Notes: generated by a model not told the origin, from the sequence alone. Counted from the stretch's first letter, positions 1 through 6,016 are shown. The stretch is 6,187 nucleotides of DNA from Rhodoferax sp. UBA6134 (GCA_002422455.1 DIVK01000117.1:1-6187), one strand, 5' to 3'. A program made the numbers and translations.

Positions 1-2
1 TG

Positions 3-563
3 ATCCGCGTAGTGGTGGTCACAGCCCTGAGCTACGGCCTGTCGCAGTACGCACTGCAGATGGTGGTGCGCGTGCTGGTGCTGGAACTGATCCCGCTCTC
101 GGCGGCCCTGTTTCTCGCGCTGCGGGCCGGGCTGACGGTCAATGTGGTCGCGCCCGCCACCACCGGGACGGCCGGTGCGCCTTCGGCAGCCCTGGACATG
201 GTGAACCTGCGCCACGAACTGGTGCCACGCGTGCTGGCCAATGTCTTTACCGTGCTGGCACTGGCCACGGTCAGCAGCGTGATCGCACTGGTGCTGGCCT
301 ACCTCGCCGTCTACGGCCTGTCACCCTGGGGGCTGCCGGGCTACACGCGCACCGTCGGCCAGGTATTTGATCCGGCCGTGACCCTGGGCTTTGGGCTTAA
401 AACCGTCTTTTTCAGTCTGGCCGTGGCCGTGGTGCCCCTGGCCGCCAGCCTGGAAGCCACACGCCAGGCCACGAGCGCCGACAGCCTGCAACCCGGTGCG
501 GTTCGCCTGTTTCTGGTGCTCCTGCTGATCGAAGCCACGTCCCTGGTCATCAAATACATCTGA
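3..563 (+). CDS. MlaE-family ABC transporter permease (5' end outside window)
   Basis: Inner-membrane permease of an MCE-type lipid ABC transporter, expected to pair with an MlaF-like ATPase and the MlaD-like protein encoded next. The reading frame is open to the left edge, so only the C-terminal 186 residues are present; full MlaE proteins are about 255-270 residues. The fragment is strongly hydrophobic. Membrane stretches lie near fragment residues 20-42, 80-105, 128-150 and 166-185. ELIPLSAALFLALRAG (28-43) matches the MlaE core segment, and LVPRVLAN (73-80) matches the conserved VPRVLA block. The canonical TEQIDAL-like coupling segment between these blocks is poorly conserved: a Thr/Gly/Ala/Pro-rich insert (about 50-62) and LDMVNLRHE take its place. 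The downstream MCE gene, 15 bases away, supports the assignment. Family is fairly certain; the substrate is unknown. Confidence 0.85.
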   Translation: MRVVVVTALSYGLSQYALQMVVRVLVLELIPLSAALFLALRAGLTVNVVAPATTGTAGAPSAALDMVNLRHELVPRVLANVFTVLALATVSSVIALVLAYLAVYGLSPWGLPGYTRTVGQVFDPAVTLGFGLKTVFFSLAVAVVPLAASLEATRQATSADSLQPGAVRLFLVLLLIEATSLVIKYI

Positions 564-578
564 ACGCCCTCACACCGC

Positions 579-1520
579 ATGAAACCTCAATCCGACGCTC
601 CCTCGCCACCGGCCATGGCCCATGTCGAATTCAAGGCCACCTTGCTGCTGGCCCTGATCGCAACGCTGGTCTGCGCTTTTCTGCTCTATGTGATGTACGC
701 GCGCGGCGTATTCGAGCAAACACAGCAGCTGGTGCTGGTGGCGGACGACTCCGAGGGCATCATCGCCGGCATGGACCTGACCTTCTCGGGCTTTCCCATC
801 GGGCGCGTGCGGCGCATCGAACTGGCCGCCGACGGCAAAGCCCGTTTGCTGATTGACGTGCCGCGCAAGGACGCGCACTGGCTGCGCACCTCCAGCATCT
901 TCACCATGGAACGCGGCATGGTGGGAGAAACCCGTCTGCGCGCGTTCAGCGGCATGCTGACCGACCCGCCCCTGCCCGAAGGCTCGGAACGCACCTTGCT
1001 GCGCGGCGACACCAACGCCGAAATTCCGCGCATCGTGGCCTCCGCCCGCGCGTTGCTGGAAAACCTGGAAACCATGACCGGCACCGAGTCCAGCCTCAAC
1101 ACCAGCCTGGACCACCTGCGCACCGTAACCGGGCGGCTGAACGGGCGCTACGGCATGCTGACCGGCGTCCTGGGCAGCGAGGACAACGCCAAAAAAATCA
1201 TCGCCACCCTGGATCGCACCAACGCGCTGCTGGCCCAGGCGGACCAGCGTATCTTCGGCCGCGACGGCGTGATGGACGGCACCCAAGCCGCCGTTGCGCA
1301 ACTCACCGGCGTGCTGAGCGACGCCCGCGCCAGCCTGCAAAAGGTTGACGCCGTGCTGGCCGAGGCGCAGGCGGTGGGGGCCAACGCCCGTGTCGCCAGC
1401 ACCGACCTGGGCGCCTTGCGCGCCGAAGTGGAAATCAGCCTGCGCAAAGTCAGCCAGCTGGTGGACGAGGTCAATCGCAAATGGCCTTTTGCCCGCGACA
1501 CGGAGATCAAGCTGCCATGA
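579..1520 (+). CDS. MlaD-family MCE-domain protein
   Basis: Single-pass inner-membrane protein with a periplasmic MCE domain, which in MlaD-type systems assembles into a ring that binds lipid above the permease. The protein has 313 residues. A short N-terminal cytoplasmic segment is followed by one membrane helix (about 19-40) and the MCE domain (about 47-125), including GMDLTFSGFPIGRVRRIEL (64-82) and the MVGETRL strand (114-120). A long helical region (about 150-300) rich in Leu/Ala, with possible coiled coil, leads to the C-terminal WPFARDTEIKLP tail. E. coli MlaD is about 183 residues, so this is a longer, helix-extended form in which the helices may build a needle or tunnel as in other extended MCE proteins (inference). 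The ATG at 579 lacks a good Shine-Dalgarno, so translation is probably coupled to the permease gene ending 15 bases upstream. The stop overlaps the next start in ATGA. Confidence 0.9.
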   Translation: MKPQSDAPSPPAMAHVEFKATLLLALIATLVCAFLLYVMYARGVFEQTQQLVLVADDSEGIIAGMDLTFSGFPIGRVRRIELAADGKARLLIDVPRKDAHWLRTSSIFTMERGMVGETRLRAFSGMLTDPPLPEGSERTLLRGDTNAEIPRIVASARALLENLETMTGTESSLNTSLDHLRTVTGRLNGRYGMLTGVLGSEDNAKKIIATLDRTNALLAQADQRIFGRDGVMDGTQAAVAQLTGVLSDARASLQKVDAVLAEAQAVGANARVASTDLGALRAEVEISLRKVSQLVDEVNRKWPFARDTEIKLP

Positions 1521-2209
1521 AAACCGCCTTCCATCGGCCCCTCCTGGCGAGCGCGGCGGCCTGCGTGCTGCTGTTGAGCGCCTGCGCCAGCAAGCCCGCG
1601 CCGCCCGCCTGGCAGACCAACGCCTTTGCCGCGCTCAAAGGCTTTTCAACGGCCTACCTGAGCGGCAACACCCGGCTGGCCGACTTTGAGCTGGCGCGCG
1701 CCAGGTCCGAGATTGCCAGCACCGGTCGCGCCGACATACTGGCCCGCGCCGAGTTGACGCGCTGCGCCGTGCGCGTGGCCAGCCTTGAATTTGACGACTG
1801 TGCCACCTACCAGCCGCTGGCCGCCGATGCCGCGCCCGCCGAGCGGGCCTATGCCGCCTTCCTGAGCGGACACTGGCGCGGACTGGACGCCGCCCTGCTG
1901 CCAGCGCAGCATCGGGCGCTCGTCCTGAGCGCGGCGTCCGAACCGGCCCCGACGCAAAGTATGCTCGAGGCCGTTGACGAGCCGCTGGCGCGTCTGGTCG
2001 CAGCCGGCATATTGCTGCAGAACAACCGTCTGACGCCGGCCGACATCGTGCTGGCAACCGAGACCGCGTCCAGCCAGGGCTGGCGACGCCCGCTGCTGGC
2101 CTGGCTGGGCGTGCAGCTCAAACGCGCCAACGATGCGGGCGCGCATGACGCAGCGGCGCGCCTCCAGCGCCGCATCGACCTGGTCTTGCAGACCGCCACC
2201 AAAAATTAA
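1517..2209 (+). CDS. Uncharacterised lipoprotein of the MCE operon
   Basis: Predicted lipoprotein of 230 residues, probably at the periplasmic face of the outer membrane. The N-terminus has a basic MKTAFHR start, a hydrophobic segment and a lipobox LLSAC with the lipidated cysteine at 23. Residue +2 is Ala, not Asp, which favours outer-membrane sorting. The mature part is Ala/Leu/Arg-rich and looks entirely helical. C83 and C95 flank a short segment and could form a disulfide. I do not recognise the fold; the helical pairs could be TPR- or Sel1-like repeats, but no clear consensus is visible. It does not resemble the PqiC/DUF330 auxiliary lipoproteins usual in such operons. The frame could extend upstream to 1481, but the ATG at 1517 is preferred because it gives a clean signal peptide, overlaps the MCE stop (ATGA) and has GGAG at 1502-1505, 11 bases upstream. 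A role as outer-membrane partner of the transporter is inferred from position only. Confidence 0.85.
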   Translation: MKTAFHRPLLASAAACVLLLSACASKPAPPAWQTNAFAALKGFSTAYLSGNTRLADFELARARSEIASTGRADILARAELTRCAVRVASLEFDDCATYQPLAADAAPAERAYAAFLSGHWRGLDAALLPAQHRALVLSAASEPAPTQSMLEAVDEPLARLVAAGILLQNNRLTPADIVLATETASSQGWRRPLLAWLGVQLKRANDAGAHDAAARLQRRIDLVLQTATKN

Positions 2210-3456
2210 CCGCCTGCGGACAGGCCGGTATGAACGGCGCTTCGGCCGATGGCCGGCCAGTGGTGGTGCAGGTACACCCATGCCGTCAGGCCCACACACA
2301 TCATGACCAGCGACGCCGCCGCCAGCAGCACCGTGGAATGCATGACCAGCGGCACAATGAGCCCGGCCACCAGACCATTGGCGCTCGAACCAATGAAGGC
2401 CTGCAGGGAAGACGCCATGCCGCGTCGCTCGGGGTGGAGGTCCAGCACCAGCAAGGTGATCACCGGCACCATCAAGGCCCAGCCGAAGGCAAAAATGGCA
2501 ATCGGAAACAACGCCCACAACGCATGCGCCTGGAACAGCAGGTTGGCCACCAGATTGATGATGGCGATCGACAGCATGATTAAAAATCCATACCTGATCT
2601 GCTTCTTGGGCGCCAGCTTGCCCGCCACGCGGCCACTGGTCCAGGCGCCGCCCATGATGCCGGCAATGGTGAACATGAAAAACCAGAAAAACTGCGTTGG
2701 CGCCAGCCCCAGGTGCCCGCCCAGGAAAGCGGGCGCAGACAAAACGTAGAGAAACATGCCATTGAAGGGCACGCCACTGGCCAGTGCCAGCAGCAAAAAA
2801 CGCGGATCCAGCCCCAGTTGCCAATAACCCTGCATCAGGTTGCGGGCGTTGAACGGCTGGCGCTGCGTGCGGTGCAGCGTCTCGGGCAGAAATCTGTAAT
2901 TGGCAAGCCACAAAATGATGCCCACGCCGGTGAGAAACCAGAAAATGCTGTGCCAGCCGAGGTGCACAAACAGCCAGCCACCCACCAGCGGCGCAATGGC
3001 CGGCGCCACACCGAAATAAATGGTGATCTGACTCATCACCTGTTGCGCCTGAGCCGGCGCAAACATGTCGCGCACCACTGCCCGCGCCACCACAATGCCG
3101 GCCCCGGTGGTCAGCCCCTGCATGGCCCGAAAAAATACCAGTTGACCAATGCTTTGCGACAGCGCACAGCCGGCCGACGCCAACGTGAAGGCGGCCAGCC
3201 CCCACAGCACCACGGGCCGCCGCCCCAGGCTGTCAGAAATCGCGCCATGAAACAGACTCATGAAAGCAAACCCGAACAGATAGGCCGACAGGGTCTGCTG
3301 CATCTCCACCGGAGTCGCGCCCAGCGAGTGGGCGATGCCCGAAAAAGCGGGCATGTAAGTGTCAATGGAAAACGGCCCCAGCATGCCCAGCACGGCCAGC
3401 AACACCGCCAATGCCCAGCGCGGGGCGCGCCAGAGCTGGTGCGCGTTCGGATTCAC
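2206..3456 (-). CDS. Bcr/CflA-type MFS multidrug efflux transporter
   Basis: Inner-membrane proton-driven drug exporter of the major facilitator superfamily (DHA1; Bcr/CflA relatives export bicyclomycin, chloramphenicol or sulfonamides). At 416 residues with about 12 hydrophobic segments it has the normal family length. Visible motifs are IDTYMPA in helix 1 (31-37; D32 is the membrane acidic residue), motif A GAISDSLGRRPV (71-82) after helix 2, motif B RAMQG (110-114) in helix 4, and the antiporter motif C GVAPAIAPLVGGWL (149-162) in helix 5. A central loop lies around 192-215 and the C-terminus is His/Trp-containing. The start is GTG at 3456; the next in-frame ATG (residue 25) would fall inside helix 1, so GTG is chosen. 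The gene begins 10 bases after the CopD-family gene ends, suggesting co-transcription. Its TAA overlaps the stop of the converging lipoprotein gene. The substrate cannot be deduced. Confidence 0.92.
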   Translation of the reverse strand: MNPNAHQLWRAPRWALAVLLAVLGMLGPFSIDTYMPAFSGIAHSLGATPVEMQQTLSAYLFGFAFMSLFHGAISDSLGRRPVVLWGLAAFTLASAGCALSQSIGQLVFFRAMQGLTTGAGIVVARAVVRDMFAPAQAQQVMSQITIYFGVAPAIAPLVGGWLFVHLGWHSIFWFLTGVGIILWLANYRFLPETLHRTQRQPFNARNLMQGYWQLGLDPRFLLLALASGVPFNGMFLYVLSAPAFLGGHLGLAPTQFFWFFMFTIAGIMGGAWTSGRVAGKLAPKKQIRYGFLIMLSIAIINLVANLLFQAHALWALFPIAIFAFGWALMVPVITLLVLDLHPERRGMASSLQAFIGSSANGLVAGLIVPLVMHSTVLLAAASLVMMCVGLTAWVYLHHHWPAIGRSAVHTGLSAGG

Positions 3457-3466
3457 GGCAGGCGCA

Positions 3467-3943
3467 TCAGCTCGATGCGCCCAGCAAGGTCACCGCCACA
3501 ATCACCACGCCAATCGCCAGATTGACCGTCACCCAGGTGCGAATGCTCGCCAGCGCAGCGCCTCCCGCCGGCCAGGCGGCCGCCGTCACCGCGCGCGTAA
3601 GACGCTTGTAGAGCGCAAACCGGATATGGCCAAAAATGGCCAGCATCACCACCCCCAGCAGGGCCATGACCATCCACTCAATCGGCATGTTGAACTTGAC
3701 CCCGGATTGCGCCATCTGCCGGGCCAGGCGGCCAATCATCCACGTACCGGTGACCAGGGTCAGTCCCGCCGCGACCAGCACGGCATTGAAAAAGCGGCCC
3801 AGCACGTCGTGCATCAGACGTACCCGCTCGGGCGCCTCCAGCGCGGCAACAGCCGGGCGCAAGAAAAAGTGGGCAAACACCATACCGCCAATCCAGACGA
3901 TGACGGCCAACAGGTGAATGGTTTTAAGCGTGGCGTAGATCAT
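3467..3943 (-). CDS. CopD-family four-helix membrane protein
   Basis: Small integral membrane protein of the CopD-like group (PF05425-type), in which conserved histidines are thought to bind copper or heme. It has 158 residues and four predicted membrane helices: about 2-24, 50-70, 88-110 and 132-154. H10 and W17 of the TLKTIHLLAVIVWIGG start, H25, H45 and H106 are the candidate ligands. The frame stays open to 4057, but the 38 extra residues are non-hydrophobic, would overlap the upstream synthase gene, and precede a typical CopD-like start (MIYATLKTIH), so the ATG at 3943 is used. Its Shine-Dalgarno is weak. It lies 76 bases after the synthase gene and 10 bases before the efflux gene, all on the minus strand. 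The family is clear; whether it handles copper, heme or something else is unknown. Confidence 0.85.
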   Translation of the reverse strand: MIYATLKTIHLLAVIVWIGGMVFAHFFLRPAVAALEAPERVRLMHDVLGRFFNAVLVAAGLTLVTGTWMIGRLARQMAQSGVKFNMPIEWMVMALLGVVMLAIFGHIRFALYKRLTRAVTAAAWPAGGAALASIRTWVTVNLAIGVVIVAVTLLGASS

Positions 3944-3964
3944 GGGCGGGGTCCGGTTGAGGTT

Positions 3965-3985
3965 AAGACATGCTCGAAGACATGC
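3965..3985. repeat. Tandem 9-base direct repeat upstream of the CopD-family gene
   Basis: AAGACATGC occurs at 3965-3973 and again at 3977-3985, a perfect nine-base repeat with a 12-base period. It lies in the 76-base gap between the synthase stop and the CopD-family start; on the coding strand it reads GCATGTCTT twice and ends 21 bases before the ATG. It also contains a short CTCG/CGAG inverted repeat. A regulator site or leader structure is possible. Confidence 0.4.
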
Positions 3986-4019
3986 GAGTTTGATAATGCC
4001 ATAGAGCCACCCGTCCGGT

Positions 4020-5261
4020 TTACAACGCGCACGAGCGAAAGCCGGAAAAAATGTCATCCCGCCCGGGCAGATAGAAATTACGGTACCGTGGGTGCTTCAT
4101 GCGGGCACGGGTTGCGAACGAGGCGCCGCGCAGCACTTTGTGCGTACCAAACCAGGGTTCGGAGTAGTCGCGGTACGGGTCGGCCGTGAAACCGGGATAG
4201 GCACGAAAGGTGGTGCCCATCCATTCCCAGACCTCGCCCCAGCGCAGGCCGCGCCGCGCGGCGGTGTGCGCCGCCACCTCCCACTCCACTTCGGCCGGCA
4301 GGCGGCGCCCGGCCCAGCGGCACCATGCGTCCGCCTCCCACCAGCTCACGTGCATGACGGGCTGCGCCCCGGGCACATGCCGGCGCGTGCCAAAACGGGT
4401 TTGCAGCACGGCACCGCTGGCCACGCCGATCCGCTCCACGTAGCGGGGACCGCGACGGCCATCGTCCGCCACCCGCGCCTGCAGCCATTGCCAGCCCGGT
4501 GGCTGCCATAGCTCGGGGCGGTCGTAGCCACCGTCATCGACAAACTCGACGTACTGCGCCCAGGTCACAGGCTGCGCATCGATCTCGAACTCGGGCACCT
4601 GCACCTCGTGCGGCTGGCGCTCGTTGTCAAATGTGAATCCGCCACCTGCGCTGTCCACCTGCCAGCGCGTGGCGGGAACCAGCAGGGGCTCGCGCACCGG
4701 CCCCGGTGCCGGCGGGCTCAGCCCCAGAGGCAAGCCCAGCGTCTGCGCCATGTAGATCAATGCTTCACCGTGCATGTCCTCGTGAAACAGGGCCAGGCGG
4801 TAAAAATACAGGGCCGCGTCTTCCTCCGGCGCCTTTTCCAGCAACTCCAGGGTGGACTCCAGCGTGTCGAGCAGGTAGCGCCTGATGCGGTCCGGCTCCG
4901 GCAGGTCCAGCGTCCAGCGGCGGTCATGCGCCACCCGGGATGAATTCCACCAGCGGTCCGCCCCGGGCTCGATCGAGGCCAGCCGGGCCGCCGCCGGGTC
5001 GCAGGCCATGCCCCGCTGGCGCTGCAGATTGCGCCCCAGCCACCACTCCTGGAACCAGCCTATGTGCCCCAGCTCCCACAGGGGGGGATTGAGTTCGGGC
5101 ACGCATGGCACCGCAAAACGCACGGCGGCCAACGCTTTTTCGTACTGCGCCATCAGGTGCAGCGTATGGTTGCGCGCATCCATCAGCGCCAGCGACAGCA
5201 ACTCACGCCCGGCCCGGCGCATGTCGGGCGAATCAATGGAGGAGGACAATGTGGCGGGCAT
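4020..5261 (-). CDS. senA: EgtB/SenA-type non-heme iron synthase (probable selenoneine synthase)
   Basis: Cytoplasmic mononuclear iron enzyme that uses O2 to join a sulfur or selenium donor to the imidazole of hercynine (N-trimethyl-histidine). It has 413 residues in two domains. The DinB-like N-terminal domain (about 28-175) carries the iron ligands: H66 in WELGHIGWF and the HX3HXE motif HEDMHGE (H160, H164, E166). The FGE-sulfatase/SUMF1-like C-terminal domain (about 200-411) includes FDNERQPHEV (211-220), VSWWEADAWCRWAGRRLPAE (305-324), VWEWMGTTF, KVLRGASFATR and RYRNFYLP, ending IFSGFRSCAL. The LWELGHIGWFQEWW segment and the FRSCAL end fit the SenA group of Burkholderiales better than classical EgtB, as I recall it; EgtB with a thiol substrate is the main alternative. 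senB, senC and egtD are absent from the window. The ATG at 5261 is supported by AAAGG nine bases upstream. Family certain; SenA versus EgtB about two to one. Confidence 0.75.
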   Translation of the reverse strand: MPATLSSSIDSPDMRRAGRELLSLALMDARNHTLHLMAQYEKALAAVRFAVPCVPELNPPLWELGHIGWFQEWWLGRNLQRQRGMACDPAAARLASIEPGADRWWNSSRVAHDRRWTLDLPEPDRIRRYLLDTLESTLELLEKAPEEDAALYFYRLALFHEDMHGEALIYMAQTLGLPLGLSPPAPGPVREPLLVPATRWQVDSAGGGFTFDNERQPHEVQVPEFEIDAQPVTWAQYVEFVDDGGYDRPELWQPPGWQWLQARVADDGRRGPRYVERIGVASGAVLQTRFGTRRHVPGAQPVMHVSWWEADAWCRWAGRRLPAEVEWEVAAHTAARRGLRWGEVWEWMGTTFRAYPGFTADPYRDYSEPWFGTHKVLRGASFATRARMKHPRYRNFYLPGRDDIFSGFRSCAL

Positions 5262-5270
5262 GGTGTGTGA

Positions 5271-5275
5271 CCTTT
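5271..5275 (-). promoter_or_regulatory. Ribosome binding site of the SenA/EgtB-type gene
   Basis: On the minus strand the sequence reads AAAGG, nine bases before the ATG at 5261. It decides the start over the internal methionines at residues 14 and 27. It lies close to the inferred transcription start, implying a leader of only about 15 bases. Confidence 0.6.
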
Positions 5276-5282
5276 GTTGATC

Positions 5283-5310
5283 ATTATCATCGGCAAACCG
5301 ACACCGGCAA
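5283..5310 (-). promoter_or_regulatory. Candidate sigma-70 promoter for the SenA/EgtB-type gene
   Basis: On the minus strand TTGCCG (plus-strand 5305-5310, four of six to TTGACA) is followed after 16 bases by GATAAT (plus-strand 5283-5288, five of six to TATAAT). Transcription would start near 5276, just ahead of the AAAGG ribosome binding site. A Fur-type half-site overlaps the -10 box and a palindrome overlaps the -35 box, so the promoter may be regulated. This is pattern matching only. Confidence 0.45.
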
Positions 5311-5320
5311 AGTCCCGGTG
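5302..5320. repeat. Inverted repeat in the divergent intergenic region
   Basis: CACCGG (5302-5307) and CCGGTG (5315-5320) form a perfect six-base inverted repeat around a seven-base centre, with two further pairs after one mismatch. No T-run follows, so it is a poor terminator. It covers the -35 box of the candidate minus-strand promoter and could be an operator, or a hairpin in the 5' region of the TRAP transcript. A CGGCAAA direct repeat (5291-5297 and 5305-5311) also touches it. Confidence 0.4.
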
Positions 5321-5366
5321 CCGCACGCCCCCTGTCGACGCCATGAAAAACGCTGACTACCGTTTC

Positions 5367-5382
5367 TTACACTTTTTTACAC
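5367..5382. repeat. TTACAC direct repeat, 10-base period, upstream of dctQ
   Basis: TTACAC occurs at 5367-5372 and 5377-5382, exactly one helical turn apart in a T-rich tract that ends 21 bases before the dctQ ATG. This spacing suits two protein monomers binding one face of DNA, but it may be chance. No convincing -35/-10 pair for dctQ was found nearby. Confidence 0.35.
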
Positions 5383-5403
5383 CCTCAAATTGACGAAACT
5401 GCC

Positions 5404-6012
5404 ATGCATGCGCTGCTAAAACTCTCGAAAGCGGTCGACTGGCTCAATGGCCAGATTGGCAAACATGTCATCTGGCTGATTCTCGCCTCCGCCATCATCA
5501 GTGCCGTCAACGCCGTGGCGCGCAAGGCGTTCAACACGAGTTCCAACGCCTACCTGGAAATGCAGTGGTACCTGTTTGCCGCAACCTTCCTGCTGGCAGC
5601 GGGCTACACCCTGCTCAACGATGAGCACGTCCGGATCGACGTGATCTCCAGCCGTCTGTCCCAGCGGACCCGGATCTGGATCGACGTGATCGGCTTCACC
5701 TTCTTCCTGCTGCCCTTGTGTGTGGCCCTGCTGTGGTTCAGCGTGCCCTTCTTCCTCAATGGCTTTTACACCGGCGAAATGTCCGCCAACGCCGGCGGCC
5801 TGCTGCGCTGGCCGGTGTACGCCATGATGCCGCTGGGCTTTGGCCTGCTGCTGCTGCAGGGTGTGTCCGAGCTGATCAAGCGCCTGGCGTTCCTGCAGGG
5901 TCTGATCGAAGACCCCACCCGGAAAAAAACCGAACCGGGCACTGAAGACGAACTGGCCGAGGCGATTCGAAAACTGGCTGATGAAAAAGCCGCCAACAAC
6001 AACGCCGCCTGA
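5404..6012 (+). CDS. TRAP transporter small permease (DctQ family)
   Basis: Small membrane subunit of a tripartite ATP-independent periplasmic transporter, which uses an ion gradient and a periplasmic binding protein to import organic acids or related solutes. It has 202 residues and four predicted membrane helices: about 21-39, 52-71, 92-117 and 136-157. The LEMQWYLFAATFLLAAGYTL stretch (51-70) and NDEHVRIDVI (72-81) are the hallmark DctQ region, and RWPVYAMMPLGFGLLLLQG (135-153) is the typical last helix. A charged tail (about 168-202), rich in Lys/Glu, follows; this longer form occurs in one DctQ subgroup. The ATG at 5404 has no clear Shine-Dalgarno, but it gives the normal N-terminus before helix 1. 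The gene lies 14 bases ahead of dctM and is divergent from the synthase gene. No DctP is present in the window; the substrate is unknown. Confidence 0.92.
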   Translation: MHALLKLSKAVDWLNGQIGKHVIWLILASAIISAVNAVARKAFNTSSNAYLEMQWYLFAATFLLAAGYTLLNDEHVRIDVISSRLSQRTRIWIDVIGFTFFLLPLCVALLWFSVPFFLNGFYTGEMSANAGGLLRWPVYAMMPLGFGLLLLQGVSELIKRLAFLQGLIEDPTRKKTEPGTEDELAEAIRKLADEKAANNNAA

Positions 6013-6016
6013 GCCC

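Noticed and set aside
570..1340. 256-codon minus-strand frame opposite the MCE gene
   Set aside because: Its composition (Gln/His/Gly/Val-rich) is typical of an antisense shadow, and the plus-strand MCE protein is well supported.
1481..1516. Upstream start for the lipoprotein frame
   Set aside because: It would add 12 residues before the signal peptide and lie deep in the MCE gene; the ATGA overlap start at 1517 fits better.
1646..3205. Open frame of 519 codons on the minus strand
   Set aside because: It overlaps both the lipoprotein and the Bcr/CflA gene in another frame, is Gly/Ala/His/Arg-rich and has no recognisable motif; it is a shadow frame of GC-rich coding DNA.
3944..4057. Upstream extension of the CopD-family frame by 38 residues
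   Set aside because: It would overlap the synthase gene and add a non-hydrophobic segment before a typical CopD start at 3943.
2713..4189. Two overlapping plus-strand frames of about 270 codons opposite the efflux and CopD genes
   Set aside because: Both are Arg/His/Gln-rich with low complexity, and the minus-strand products show clear family motifs and membrane helices.
5302..5320. Palindrome as a rho-independent terminator
   Set aside because: No T-run follows on either strand and it lies between divergent gene starts, where no terminator is expected.
5390..5395. TTGACG as a -35 box for dctQ
   Set aside because: It is only eight bases from the ATG, leaving no room for a -10 box and leader.
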